Below are positions 1-10,025 of a stretch of DNA of 64,000 nt, piece after piece (the first letter of the stretch is position 1; each line of letters starts with the position of its first letter). Source of the stretch: Thermoanaerobaculia bacterium (GTDB lineage Bacteria > Acidobacteriota > Thermoanaerobaculia > Thermoanaerobaculales > Sulfomarinibacteraceae). Below the pieces are notes generated by a model. That model did not search any database. It was not told the origin of the DNA and saw only the letters and a program-made list of their open reading frames with translations. The translations under genes were made by a program, and so were the position numbers. The stretch spans positions 31,830-95,829 of the forward strand of contig JAMOWA010000057.1 of the NCBI GenBank assembly GCA_027061805.1, read 5' to 3'.

Positions 1-363
1 CACCGGGCGAGAGGACCCGCCGCCCCGCACCGTGGTGCCGGACGGTGGCACGGAGGGGCACCCGCACGATGGGCGTCTCGGGATCGTCCGAGAGGATCCG
101 CAGCTCGCCTGCCAGAGGACCGGGATCCGCGCTCCCTGTCAGGATCGTGACCTCGACGGCCCCCCCCCGGGCTCGAGCACGGTGGGCAGCCCGGGACCGT
201 CCGCCACCACGAACTCCCCGCAGAACTGGATGATCGCCCCCTCGCTCCGGAGGGTGCAGGTCTCCAGGTGGGCACAGCTGGAGCAGATGCCGGCCCCCAG
301 TGCGGGATCGGTCCTGTGGTCCAGGGTGCGTTCGTCGGGTCGCAGCGCGGTGTCCTGTGCCAT
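1..363 (-). pseudogene. Cys-motif protein with Hydin-like domain, frameshifted and cut by the window edge
   Basis: Read leftward from an ATG at 363 that has a GGAGG ribosome site. The first part has four cysteines (C-x2-C-x5-C, then FCGEF), a small metal-site pattern seen in short proteobacterial proteins. The frame then enters nine consecutive C (160-168) and closes at 139. Shifting by +1 or -2 across that run keeps the frame open to the window edge. It then gives a typical Ig-like ASPM/SPD-2/Hydin strand pattern (VEVTIL, ILSDDPETPIVRVPL). The Hydin part is therefore probably the true continuation, and the break is a homopolymer sequencing error, phase variation or a real mutation. Function unknown; the Hydin assignment is by pattern only. 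Confidence 0.6.
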
Positions 364-567
364 GGTGATCCTCCCGGGGCTGGCTCCCGTATGCCGCCCT
401 CGCCCTCTCTCCGTCGCACGGAGCGTGCCAGCGGCCCCACCCGGGAGCTCGGCGTTGGCAATCAATTGATGTAAAAATACTTCTGCACGGATCCAGGCCA
501 CGGCACGAGAGAATCCGGAGCGCGGTGGAACGGGGCGTTCCTCCCCGGGTGGGGCGAAATGCCCCGC

Positions 568-829
568 CTACCCGGAGGCCAGCTTGCGGCGCAGGGTCTT
601 GCGATCGATGCCCAGGACCTCCGCGGCCCGCGTCCGGTTGCCCCCCACGGCCCGCAGCACGGCCTCGATGTGCTCGCGCTCCACCTCGGCCAGGGGGCGG
701 AGCACGTTCCGGGCGGGCTCCGCCAGGGGGGTCCGCAGCCACCTGGGCAGGTCGGCCACGTCCAGCGTCTCCCCCTCGGACATGACCACGAGGCGCTGGA
801 CGAGGTTCTCGAGCTCGCGCACGTTTCAA
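568..829 (-). pseudogene. C-terminal fragment of an NtrC-type sigma-54 activator
   Basis: The encoded tail begins NVRELENLVQRL, the canonical end of the AAA+ domain of sigma-54 enhancer-binding proteins. It finishes with a Fis-type helix-turn-helix (EVLGIDRKTLRRKL) and a natural stop at 568. The receiver/sensor domain and nearly all of the AAA+ domain are missing: reading upstream, the frame switches at about 830 into unrelated sequence within an 8-base stretch readable in both genes. It is a remnant, not a working regulator. The cause is either a real deletion/fusion or an assembly chimera. Confidence 0.75.
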
Positions 830-1088
830 CACGGGCGTTGAGCGTCATCCTGGCCCCGGGATCGATGCCGGTGGTCCCCCTCAACGACAGGGTCCGGAGG
901 TTCCCCGTGAGGTTGCCAACCGTGAAACCGCCGCCGGCCTCGAGGAGGAGCTTCACGTGCCCCACCGCTGCATCGGCCTCTTCGAAGGCCGCCCCGAAGA
1001 GCACGGTGACCGCCACCGCTCCACATCCGAAGAGGACGAGCACGAAGGTCCCCAGGGCCTCGCCCGTGACCTGTCTGGCCAGATCCAT
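830..1088 (-). pseudogene. Fused fragments: aquaporin N-terminus plus unknown protein piece
   Basis: An ATG at 1088 follows a very strong GGGGGAGGAGG ribosome site. It opens with an aquaporin/glycerol-facilitator first helix (EALGTFVLVLFGCGAVAV), but after about 33 residues (near 990) the sequence stops resembling the family. It continues as a polar beta-rich stretch (GGGFTVGNLTGNLRTLSLRG) that I do not recognise, then joins the NtrC fragment at about 830. The 208-codon frame running through all three pieces reads the NtrC part out of frame, so no intact product is made. Confidence 0.6.
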
Positions 1089-1225
1089 CCTCCTCCCCCT
1101 TCCAGCCCGGGAGTTCCCGCGTGGTGCCCGGGAGGGGCACCGGGCACCCCGATGGTTCTTCGAGGCATTCTACCCGGAGCACACCCCGCCCCGGTCTCCG
1201 ACCCCTCCCGGACCCGGGGTTGGGC

Positions 1226-1231
1226 TACACT
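1226..1231 (+). promoter_or_regulatory. -10-like TACACT for the EamA gene
   Basis: TACACT lies 9 bases before the ATG at 1240, too close to leave room for a ribosome site, so the transcript is probably leaderless or nearly so. No convincing -35 is visible. Confidence 0.4.
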
Positions 1232-1239
1232 CCCCTGCC

Positions 1240-2118
1240 ATGAAGCGCTGGCTCGCCACCCTGGGCCTGATCGGCGTCACCGTCGTGTGGGGCTGGACCT
1301 TCGTGCTGGTCCGGGACGCCGTGTCCGCGTGGGGGGTCATGGACTTCCTGGCGGTGCGCTTCGCCATCGCCGCTGCGGTGATGCTCCCCCTCTGGGGGCG
1401 GCGCCTGAAGCTGCCCACACTGAAGACCGGCCTGTGGATCGGGGCCATCCTGGCGGCGGGCTACACCCTCCAGACCTGGGGGCTCACCCTCACCACCGCC
1501 ACCAACGCGGGGCTCATCACGGGCCTCTTCGTGGTGCTGGCACCGGTGGCGGACCGGTTGATCTACGGCACCCGCATCTCGCGGCTCGCCGTGGCCGCGG
1601 TGGGGCTGAGCCTCGCGGGAATGGTCCTGCTGACGGGCCAGACGCCCACCACCGTGGTCCTGGGCGACCTGCTGGTGCTGAGCTGCGCCGTGGCCTTCGG
1701 CGTGCACATCGCCGTTCTCTCGCGGCACTCCCCCGAGCACGAGCCCGCCGTGCTGGCCACCGCCCAGATGACGGCCCTGGCCGCGATCTTCCTGCTGCTG
1801 TGGCGGCTGGCCGGCGAGCCGTCCCTCCCGCCGCGGGAGGTCTGGTTCGCGCTGGCGCTCACCGGCGTGGTGGCCTCGGCAGTGGCCTACTCCATCCAGA
1901 CCTTCGCCCAGCAGCACCTCTCCACGGCGCGCACCGCCGTGATCCTGACGCTGGAGCCCGTCTTCGCCGGCTTCTTCGGCTTCGTGCTGGCCGGAGAGCG
2001 CCTGGGACCGCTCCAGTGGGTGGGCGCGGCACTGATCTTCGGTGCGCTGACATTGAGCGAGATCTATCCCGCCTTCCGCCGCCCGCCCGCGGTGAAGGAT
2101 GGAGGAGTGAAGACGTGA
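1240..2118 (+). CDS. EamA/DMT-superfamily membrane transporter
   Basis: A 292-residue inner-membrane protein with about ten hydrophobic segments in two homologous halves, the usual EamA (RhaT/YdcZ-like) arrangement and length. The first helix has the family's conserved WG pair (VVWGWTFVLVRDAV). The second half ends with the typical TLEPVFAGFFGFVLAGERL and a final WVGAALIFGA helix. Family members export metabolites or amino acids; the substrate cannot be read from sequence. The ATG at 1240 is chosen because homologous sequence starts there and a -10-like hexamer sits just upstream; the frame is open further 5' but non-homologous. The charged tail after about residue 275 (RRPPAVKDGG) is cytoplasmic. 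Confidence 0.85.
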   Translation: MKRWLATLGLIGVTVVWGWTFVLVRDAVSAWGVMDFLAVRFAIAAAVMLPLWGRRLKLPTLKTGLWIGAILAAGYTLQTWGLTLTTATNAGLITGLFVVLAPVADRLIYGTRISRLAVAAVGLSLAGMVLLTGQTPTTVVLGDLLVLSCAVAFGVHIAVLSRHSPEHEPAVLATAQMTALAAIFLLLWRLAGEPSLPPREVWFALALTGVVASAVAYSIQTFAQQHLSTARTAVILTLEPVFAGFFGFVLAGERLGPLQWVGAALIFGALTLSEIYPAFRRPPAVKDGGVKT

Positions 2119-2187
2119 GGGCGTGCCCGGCCGTCGGGGAGCGTGGGAGCATGGGAGAGGGGGCGGCAGGGGTGCACGGGAGAATCC

Positions 2188-2234
2188 GTCACGGCCACGG
2201 GCAGGGACGGGGTCACGGACAGGGACGGGGGCGG
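2188..2234 (+). repeat. Degenerate hexanucleotide array (GGNCAN-type)
   Basis: The gap 2119-2407 holds no gene. This stretch alternates units such as GGTCAC, GGACAG and GGGACG, the same family as the large arrays at 13318-15075 and the small patches near 16223 and 36522. Confidence 0.6.
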
Positions 2235-2279
2235 CATCGCGCCCGGGTGAAGGCGCCACATGATCCCGGGCCCTCATTC

Positions 2280-2307
2280 GTTTCACGTTTCACCTTTCAC
2301 GTTTCAC
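2280..2307 (-). repeat. Four copies of the heptamer GTGAAAC
   Basis: Read on the minus strand: GTGAAAC tandem, one unit changed to GTGAAAG, followed by GAAT. The same heptamer plus the same GAAT edge recurs as 13 perfect copies at 54217-54307 on the plus strand. Confidence 0.85.
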
Positions 2308-2366
2308 GAACGGGCGGGCGGGCGGGCTTCACTCTTTACTCTTCACCTCCCCACCCCCGAATGCCG

Positions 2367-2372
2367 TACACT
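2367..2372 (+). promoter_or_regulatory. -10-like TACACT for the peptidase gene
   Basis: TACACT lies 35 bases before the ATG at 2408. It leaves a short leader containing the CGGAGG ribosome site. The -35 is weak. Confidence 0.35.
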
Positions 2373-2407
2373 GTCCCCGCGCCGGCCCACCGGCTTCGGA
2401 GGTTCCC

Positions 2408-4603
<2,196 letters not shown>

Positions 4604-4617
4604 TGCCGGCACCGAGC

Positions 4618-4645
4618 CACCGGCCGTCCCGGGTGACGGCCGGTG
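4618..4645 (+). terminator. Hairpin downstream of the S9A gene
   Basis: Perfect 11-bp stem CACCGGCCGTC / GACGGCCGGTG with a 6-base loop, 14 bases after the stop codon. There is no U-tract, so it may act as a mRNA 3' stabiliser rather than a full intrinsic terminator. Confidence 0.5.
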
Positions 4646-4746
4646 TCCTGCCCGGCCGGGGTCCTCTCAGTCCTTCCCGCCACCCTGCTTGAGGGGACAG
4701 GTCCGGAATGGGAGATATCGGCCCTGTTCCTTGCCGGCGCAGGACT

Positions 4747-5163
4747 TCAGGCCGTCGCCCCGCTCCCCTTCTCGGGGGCGGGCTCGAGCCCGAGCTGGCG
4801 CTCCAGGTGGCGCAGGATCTGCTCCGACACCACCTTGTCGCCGACGGCCCCCACACGGATCCGGACCCGGGTCGACTCGAAGTCCTCGGCCTTGAGGCGG
4901 ATCTCCACCCGGGTCCCATCGGCCATCATGGCCGTGACCTCACCCTTGAGCCTGTCCGCCACCTGGTGGACGTTCACCATCTCCAGGTCCTCGAGCACCG
5001 CCACGGCGGCATCCTTCACCTTCGGCAACGGCGCGGCCAGGCCGGCCTTGATCTCGCCGTTGACCCATACCCAGGCTGCCCCGGCGGCCGCCCCCACGGC
5101 CACCACGGCGCACCCAGCCAGCGGAACGAGCAGCAGCAGAGCCAGCATCCTCTTCATGTTCAT
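4747..5163 (-). CDS. DUF3568-type lipoprotein
   Basis: A 138-residue small lipoprotein: a hydrophobic leader ends in LVPLAGC (lipobox), followed by a second short hydrophobic Gly/Ala/Val stretch and a folded region of about 90 residues. Its pattern (VNGEIKA, ADGTRVEIRLK, STRVRIRVG) matches DUF3568 proteins, which have no established role. The start is ATG 5163 or 5157. A GTG at 5172 has a better-spaced GGAGAGG and is a real alternative. It lies between two plus-strand genes and is transcribed alone, back to back with metG, so the two promoters share 5164-5275. Confidence 0.7.
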   Translation of the reverse strand: MNMKRMLALLLLVPLAGCAVVAVGAAAGAAWVWVNGEIKAGLAAPLPKVKDAAVAVLEDLEMVNVHQVADRLKGEVTAMMADGTRVEIRLKAEDFESTRVRIRVGAVGDKVVSEQILRHLERQLGLEPAPEKGSGATA

Positions 5164-5240
5164 GCTCGTCACGGTACCCTCTCCGCCCGCAGATGTCGAG
5201 CCCTTCGCCAACCCGGCCCACCCTTCCACTTTCGAAGTGC

Positions 5241-5246
5241 TATCCT
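5241..5246 (+). promoter_or_regulatory. -10-like TATCCT for metG
   Basis: TATCCT lies 30 bases before the GTG start at 5276. It is preceded directly by a short palindrome (CACTTTCGAAGTG, 5227-5239), a possible operator. Confidence 0.4.
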
Positions 5247-5275
5247 TTGCAACCATCACGGGTACTGGAGGCGCC

Positions 5276-7186
5276 GTGGGCTCGACCTACTACATCACCA
5301 CACCGATCTACTACGTGAACGATCTGCCCCACATCGGCCACATCTACACCACCGTGATGGCCGACATCCTCGCCCGCTACCACAGGATGGCGGGGCGGGA
5401 CGTCCGGTTCCTCACGGGGACCGACGAGCACGGCCAGAAGATCGAGAGGGCCGCAGCCGCCCGGGGCGTGGCGCCCATCGAGCTGGCGGATCGCGTGGTG
5501 GCCAGGTACCACGCCCTGTGGGAGCAGCTGGAGATCTCCCACGACGACTTCATCCGGACATCGGAGGAGCGTCACCAGCGGGGCGTGGCCGAGATCATCC
5601 GGAGGATTCGGGCCGCGGGCGATCTCTACAAGGGTGAGTACAAGGGCTGGTACTGCGCCGGCTGCGAGGCCTTCTACCCCGAGACCCAGCTCGAGGACGG
5701 CCGGTGCCCGGACCAGGGGCACCCGGTGGAGCTCCTGTCAGAACCCAGCTACTTTTTCCGGCTCTCGGCCTATCAGGACCGCCTCCTCCAGTGGTACCGG
5801 GACAACCCGGACTGCATCCAGCCGAGGACCCGCTACAACGAGGTGATGCGATTCGTGGAGGGGGGCCTCCGGGACCTCTCCATCTCCAGGGTCTCGCTGA
5901 AGTGGGGCGTCCCCTTCCCGGGCGACCCGGAGCACGTGGTCTACGTCTGGCTGGACGCCCTCACCAACTACATCTCGGCCCTGGGCTTCGGGTCCGATGA
6001 CGACACCCTCTTCCAGCGGTACTGGCCGGCCCGGCTCCACCTGGTGGGCAAGGACATCCTCCGGTTCCACTGCGTGTACTGGCCGGCCTTCCTGATGTCG
6101 GCGGGGCTGCCGCTTCCCGAGAGGATCTTCGGCCACGGATGGTGGATGCGGGACGAGGCCAAGATGTCCAAGTCCCTGGGCAACGTGGTCCGGCCGGACC
6201 ATCTGCTCGAACGCTTCGGGTCGGACCCCCTCCGGTACTACCTGGCCCGGGAGATGGCCTTCGGCCAGGACGCCTCGTTCTCGGACGAGGCGTTCGTGGA
6301 GCGGTACAACTCGGACCTGGCCAACAACCTGGGCAACGCCGCCTCCCGGACCCTCTCCATGACCCACCGGTACCTGGAGGGTTCGGTCCCCGCCCCGGCC
6401 AGTGATGGACCGGTGGCCGAGGCCGCCCGCGCCACCATCACCGCCTACACGGCCCACATGGAGGCCCTCGAACCCCACCGCGCCCTGGATTCCGTGTGGC
6501 AGCTCCTCACCGCCATCAACGGCTACATCCAGGAGCAGCAACCCTGGTCCCTGGCGAAGGACGGCGAGGCGGCCATGCCCCGTCTTCGCGAGGTCCTGGG
6601 CACGGCACTGGAGGGGCTGCGGGTGGTCTCGGTGCTCATCGCACCGGTCATGCCCGGTGTGGCCCGCCGCCTCGGAGCCCAGCTCGGCCTCGGAGAGGGT
6701 GAGCCCAGGACCGGTTCGCTGGAGTGGACCACCGGGCCCGGAGCCCGGAAGCTCGGCCCCTCGGAGCCCCTCTTCCCCCGGGTGGACGTGAAGGCCTTCC
6801 TGAAGGAGATTGCCATGACCGAATCCAGACCAACGGCCCCGGCGGAGCAGCCGGACGACGGCACCATCACCATCGACCAGTTCGCCAGCGTGCACCTCAA
6901 GGTGGGTATGGTGGTGGAGGCCGAACAGGTTCCCAAGTCACGGAAGCTGATCCGCCTCATGGTGGACCTCGGGGAGGGCGAGCCGCGCCAGCTGGTGGCG
7001 GGCATCGCCGGACGGTACGCCCCCGGGGACCTCGTGGGCCGCCGCGTGGTGGTGGTGGCCAACCTCAAGCCCGCCAGGCTCATGGGTGTCGAGAGCCGGG
7101 GTATGGTGCTCGCCGCCACGGTGGACGGCGAGCCGTTCCTCCTGGCACCGGACGGGGAGGTGCCGCCGGGGAGCGAGGTCCGCTGA
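5276..7186 (+). CDS. metG: Methionyl-tRNA synthetase with C-terminal tRNA-binding domain
   Basis: A 636-residue class I synthetase that charges tRNA-Met. The nucleotide-binding motif is PHIGH (~18-22) and KMSKS is at 296-300. A single zinc knuckle is visible (C-x2-C ... C-x4-H). An alpha-helical anticodon domain follows to ~520. Residues ~535-636 are an EMAP/OB-fold tRNA-binding module (HLKVGMVVEAEQVPKSRKL, GIAGRY, NLKPARLMGVESRGM) that dimerises many bacterial MetRS. The GTG at 5276 is chosen because it follows GGAGG by 4 bases and the catalytic domain starts there; the frame is open much further upstream but without homology. The next gene begins 44 bases downstream on the same strand. Confidence 0.96.
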   Translation: MGSTYYITTPIYYVNDLPHIGHIYTTVMADILARYHRMAGRDVRFLTGTDEHGQKIERAAAARGVAPIELADRVVARYHALWEQLEISHDDFIRTSEERHQRGVAEIIRRIRAAGDLYKGEYKGWYCAGCEAFYPETQLEDGRCPDQGHPVELLSEPSYFFRLSAYQDRLLQWYRDNPDCIQPRTRYNEVMRFVEGGLRDLSISRVSLKWGVPFPGDPEHVVYVWLDALTNYISALGFGSDDDTLFQRYWPARLHLVGKDILRFHCVYWPAFLMSAGLPLPERIFGHGWWMRDEAKMSKSLGNVVRPDHLLERFGSDPLRYYLAREMAFGQDASFSDEAFVERYNSDLANNLGNAASRTLSMTHRYLEGSVPAPASDGPVAEAARATITAYTAHMEALEPHRALDSVWQLLTAINGYIQEQQPWSLAKDGEAAMPRLREVLGTALEGLRVVSVLIAPVMPGVARRLGAQLGLGEGEPRTGSLEWTTGPGARKLGPSEPLFPRVDVKAFLKEIAMTESRPTAPAEQPDDGTITIDQFASVHLKVGMVVEAEQVPKSRKLIRLMVDLGEGEPRQLVAGIAGRYAPGDLVGRRVVVVANLKPARLMGVESRGMVLAATVDGEPFLLAPDGEVPPGSEVR

Positions 7187-7230
7187 GGACCGCGGAAGGG
7201 AGCGGGGATGCCCGGCCGGGGAATGGATTC

Positions 7231-8790
7231 ATGAAGGTTCGCCTGGTCAACGCCTTCTCGCGGCCACTGGACAACGTGGTCGCGGCGGCCAGGACCTGCT
7301 ACTCGCCTCGGCCCTGGACCGCCGAGATGGCGGCAGGCGAGCACCTGTCCGACCCCCAGAAGCGCCGGCAGACCGAGGGCCGGCGCCTCCCCATCGCCCG
7401 CTCCGTCTACAAGGCCGGCCACCACACCACCTACCAGCACGCCCACTTCCAGTTCATCATCGAGGGAATCAGCCGGCACGCCCTCTGGTGCTTCCTCCAC
7501 TCCCACCAGTTCTACAACTCCGAGCAGGTGTCCCAGCGGTACGTGACGGTGGACCGGTCGGCCGTGTACGTGCCACCGGAGCTCCAGGGATCGGCCCTGG
7601 CCTTCTTCCAGAACGCCGTGGACCAGGCCCACCGGGCCTACACCGAGCTCACCGGCCTCCTGGAACCCTCCGTCCGGGGGGAGGTGCTCCGGACCTTCCC
7701 CTCCCTGGGGAAGCCCGTGCACAACCGGAGGTTCGTCACCATGGTCCGCCGGAGGGCCCAGGAGGTGGCCCGCCACGTCCTTCCGCTGGCCACCACGGCC
7801 CATCTCCATCACACCGTGTCGGCCCTCACCCTGCTCCGCTACCACCGCATGAGCCGCCACCCCGACGCACCCGCCGAGCTCCGCGAGCTCGTGGACTCCA
7901 TGGTGGCGCTGCTGCTCCAGCAGGATCCCGACTTCGAGACGGTCCTGGAGGAGCCGCTCCACGAGCTCCCCGTGGGTTTCTTCCTGGGGACCGAGGAGGA
8001 AAACCCCGGTGGGATCGCTGCCTTCCGGCAGGAGTTCGACGGCCGGCTCGGTCCCCTCTCCTCCCTCCTGCTGAGCGACCCCTTCGGCCTTCGCAGACAG
8101 GTGGCCGATGCCGTCAGGGCCGTGCTCGCCCTGCCCTCCTCGCGCCTGGACGACACCGAGGCGATCCAGATCGCCCTGGATCCCGCCCGGAACCCCATCC
8201 TGGCGGAGACCCTCAACCTCTCGACGCTGGACCCGCTCGGCCGGGCGCTCCACCAGGCCACCCTGACCTTCGCCACGAAGCTGTCCCACACGGCGGACAG
8301 CCAGAACCAGCGCCACCGCATGGTCCCCGGGGCCCGGCCGGTCCTGGCGGCCACGGTGGACGACGAGCCCGACTACATGGTCCCCGCCCTGGTGGCCGAG
8401 GACGACGCCGTCAGGGCCCGGTTCGAGGAATTCATGGAGCGCGCCTGGGCCGGGGTGGCCTGGATGCGGCGCCGCGGCCCCCACCCCTCGCTGGCCTCCT
8501 ACCTCCTGCCCAACGCCGTGGCCGTGCGGATCGTGGAGACGGCGGACCTGCTCCACCTCCACCACAAGATGCGGATGCGCCTGTGCTGGAACGCCCAGGA
8601 CGAGATCCGGAAGGTCGCCTGGCAGCAGGCCATGCAGGTGGCCCAGGCCGACCCCCTGATCGGGAACCTGCTGATGCCACCCTGTGGCGTCCGGCGAGCG
8701 GCGGGCCGCACCCCCTACTGCCCCGAGGGGGACCGCTACTGCGGCACCCCCGTGTGGAAGCTGACCCTCGCCGAGCAGAAGCCCACCTGA
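7231..8790 (+). CDS. Double-length ThyX-like flavin-dependent thymidylate synthase homologue
   Basis: 519 residues, about twice the size of a ThyX subunit (flavin- and folate-dependent dUMP methylation). Two ThyX-like halves are visible. The N-terminal half has the YNSEQVSQRYV core after SRHALWCFLHSHQ (~80-105), and the C-terminal half has KLSHTADSQNQRHRM (~350-365). The classic RHR-x7-S signature is not intact in either half: the first has RHA, and the second has RHR without the following Ser. The active site may be assembled from both halves, or the protein may have another role. No second thymidylate synthase lies in this window. It follows metG by 44 bases with only a weak ribosome site and is probably co-transcribed. 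Confidence 0.75.
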   Translation: MKVRLVNAFSRPLDNVVAAARTCYSPRPWTAEMAAGEHLSDPQKRRQTEGRRLPIARSVYKAGHHTTYQHAHFQFIIEGISRHALWCFLHSHQFYNSEQVSQRYVTVDRSAVYVPPELQGSALAFFQNAVDQAHRAYTELTGLLEPSVRGEVLRTFPSLGKPVHNRRFVTMVRRRAQEVARHVLPLATTAHLHHTVSALTLLRYHRMSRHPDAPAELRELVDSMVALLLQQDPDFETVLEEPLHELPVGFFLGTEEENPGGIAAFRQEFDGRLGPLSSLLLSDPFGLRRQVADAVRAVLALPSSRLDDTEAIQIALDPARNPILAETLNLSTLDPLGRALHQATLTFATKLSHTADSQNQRHRMVPGARPVLAATVDDEPDYMVPALVAEDDAVRARFEEFMERAWAGVAWMRRRGPHPSLASYLLPNAVAVRIVETADLLHLHHKMRMRLCWNAQDEIRKVAWQQAMQVAQADPLIGNLLMPPCGVRRAAGRTPYCPEGDRYCGTPVWKLTLAEQKPT

Positions 8791-8811
8791 CCGTACCCAC
8801 CACGGTTCTGG

Positions 8812-8817
8812 TAGCAT
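8812..8817 (+). promoter_or_regulatory. -10-like TAGCAT, leaderless kdsC promoter
   Basis: The last base of TAGCAT is exactly 7 bases before the A of the kdsC ATG, so transcription would begin at the start codon. A CTGACC (8787-8792) is a poor -35 candidate. Confidence 0.5.
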
Positions 8818-8823
8818 GCCCGC

Positions 8824-9378
8824 ATGCCGAGCCACATCCCCACCGACCTCCGCCGCCGCCTGGAGCCCATCCGGCTCATCGTCCTGGACGTGGACGGCGT
8901 CCTCACCGACGGGATCCTCGTGTACGGCGCCTCCGGCGAGGCGCTCAAGCGCTTCAGCGCACGGGACGGGCTCGCCATCCGCCTGCTCCTCAGGGCCGGC
9001 ATCTCGGTGGGCATCATCTCGGGCCGGCGCTCTGAGGCCGTGGTGATCCGGTGCCGGGAGCTGGGCATCCCCGACCACATGGTGATCCAGGGATCCCGGG
9101 ACAAGCAGGCCGACCTGGACATCCTCGAGGACGCGGTGGACGTGATGGACAGGCAGGTCGCCGCCATGGGCGACGACATCCCCGACATTCCAGTGCTCAA
9201 GAGGGTCGGCTTCGCCACCTGCCCCGTGGACGCCGCCCCCGAGGTGGCCGCCGAGGTCCACCACGTCTGCGGCTCCGAGGGGGGCCATGGCGCCGTCCGG
9301 GAGCTGGCCGAGCTGATCCTCAAGGCCCAGGGCCGCTGGCGCGAGCTGACCTCGGCACCGGAGCAGCCGGCAGGATAG
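8824..9378 (+). CDS. kdsC: KDO-8-phosphate phosphatase (HAD family)
   Basis: A 184-residue C0-type HAD phosphatase of the usual KdsC length. The nucleophile motif is LDVDGVLTDG (~22-31), motif II is ISGRRSEAV (~64-72), and motif IV is AMGDDIPDIPVL (~112-123). It removes phosphate from 3-deoxy-D-manno-octulosonate 8-phosphate in the LPS inner-core pathway, in the cytoplasm. There is no ribosome site; a -10-like hexamer sits where leaderless initiation would put it. It is convergent with lptE, another LPS gene. Confidence 0.92.
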   Translation: MPSHIPTDLRRRLEPIRLIVLDVDGVLTDGILVYGASGEALKRFSARDGLAIRLLLRAGISVGIISGRRSEAVVIRCRELGIPDHMVIQGSRDKQADLDILEDAVDVMDRQVAAMGDDIPDIPVLKRVGFATCPVDAAPEVAAEVHHVCGSEGGHGAVRELAELILKAQGRWRELTSAPEQPAG

Positions 9379-9415
9379 GACCGGGGCACGGCCGGGGCCT
9401 CGCGAACCGTCCGGG

Positions 9416-9967
9416 TCAGAACCCCTCGAGAATGGAGCTCACCAGGGAACGGGCGAAGTCGCTGGAGACCCGCTCGATGGCCTCGATCTGGCGATCGAAG
9501 TAGTTCGCGGCGGAGGTGTCCACCTCGTAGGAGGTCCGGCGGGAGAACCCCTTGTCCTCCCAGAGGACGACCGGTTTCTCCCCCCGGATGTCCAGGAGCT
9601 TCATGGAGGCCACGAGGGTCATCTGGTACTCCGTGGCACGGCCGGCGTCGTCGAAGCGGACCGGCGAGATGATGACCGCCTGGATCTTCCCGGTGAGCTC
9701 CAGGTCCGCCGCCGAACGATCCTCCACGAGCTCGAAGCGCCGCCGCCGGACCCACTCTCGGCTGACGGCCTCGGTGAGGCGCTGGTCCATGTCCGCCCAC
9801 GTGGTGGTATTGCGGAACCTGGCCACGTGGAGCCGTCGGAGCTCGGGTGGCAGGAAGGTGGACGATGTGCCCACCAGGTGGTACCCGCAGGAGGACGCCA
9901 CCACGGCTGCCAGCGCCGTGACGACCACGGCCACCACAGCCGGACGATGAATCTTGGAGTTCCCCAT
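9416..9967 (-). CDS. lptE: LPS-assembly lipoprotein LptE-like
   Basis: A 183-residue lipoprotein: basic N-terminus, hydrophobic segment and lipobox ending ASSC (Cys ~27), then GYHLVG, the hallmark start of mature LptE. The rest has the family's RRLHVARFRNTT strand and a long C-terminal helix. LptE plugs the LptD barrel that inserts LPS into the outer membrane. ATG 9967 is chosen because it opens directly into the signal peptide; upstream in-frame ATGs would run through the divergent promoter and into the next gene. TACCGT (minus strand, 9984-9979) is a possible -10. Confidence 0.85.
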   Translation of the reverse strand: MGNSKIHRPAVVAVVVTALAAVVASSCGYHLVGTSSTFLPPELRRLHVARFRNTTTWADMDQRLTEAVSREWVRRRRFELVEDRSAADLELTGKIQAVIISPVRFDDAGRATEYQMTLVASMKLLDIRGEKPVVLWEDKGFSRRTSYEVDTSAANYFDRQIEAIERVSSDFARSLVSSILEGF

Positions 9968-10013
9968 GGCCAGCGGAAACGGTACCACGGACTGCCGGGT
10001 GGACCAACCCGGG

Positions 10014-10019
10014 TACAAT
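10014..10019 (+). promoter_or_regulatory. -10-like TACAAT, leaderless promoter
   Basis: Near-consensus TACAAT ends 7 bases before the ATG at 10026, so the mRNA should start at the start codon. It lies between the divergent lptE and transferase genes. Confidence 0.55.
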
Positions 10020-10025
10020 CGGGCC

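Noticed and set aside
462..1088. Single 208-residue protein
   Set aside because: It reads the NtrC part in the wrong frame; the true pieces are separate fragments.
6523..9288. 921-codon minus-strand open frame
   Set aside because: Shadow of metG and the ThyX-like gene; no homology or start signal.
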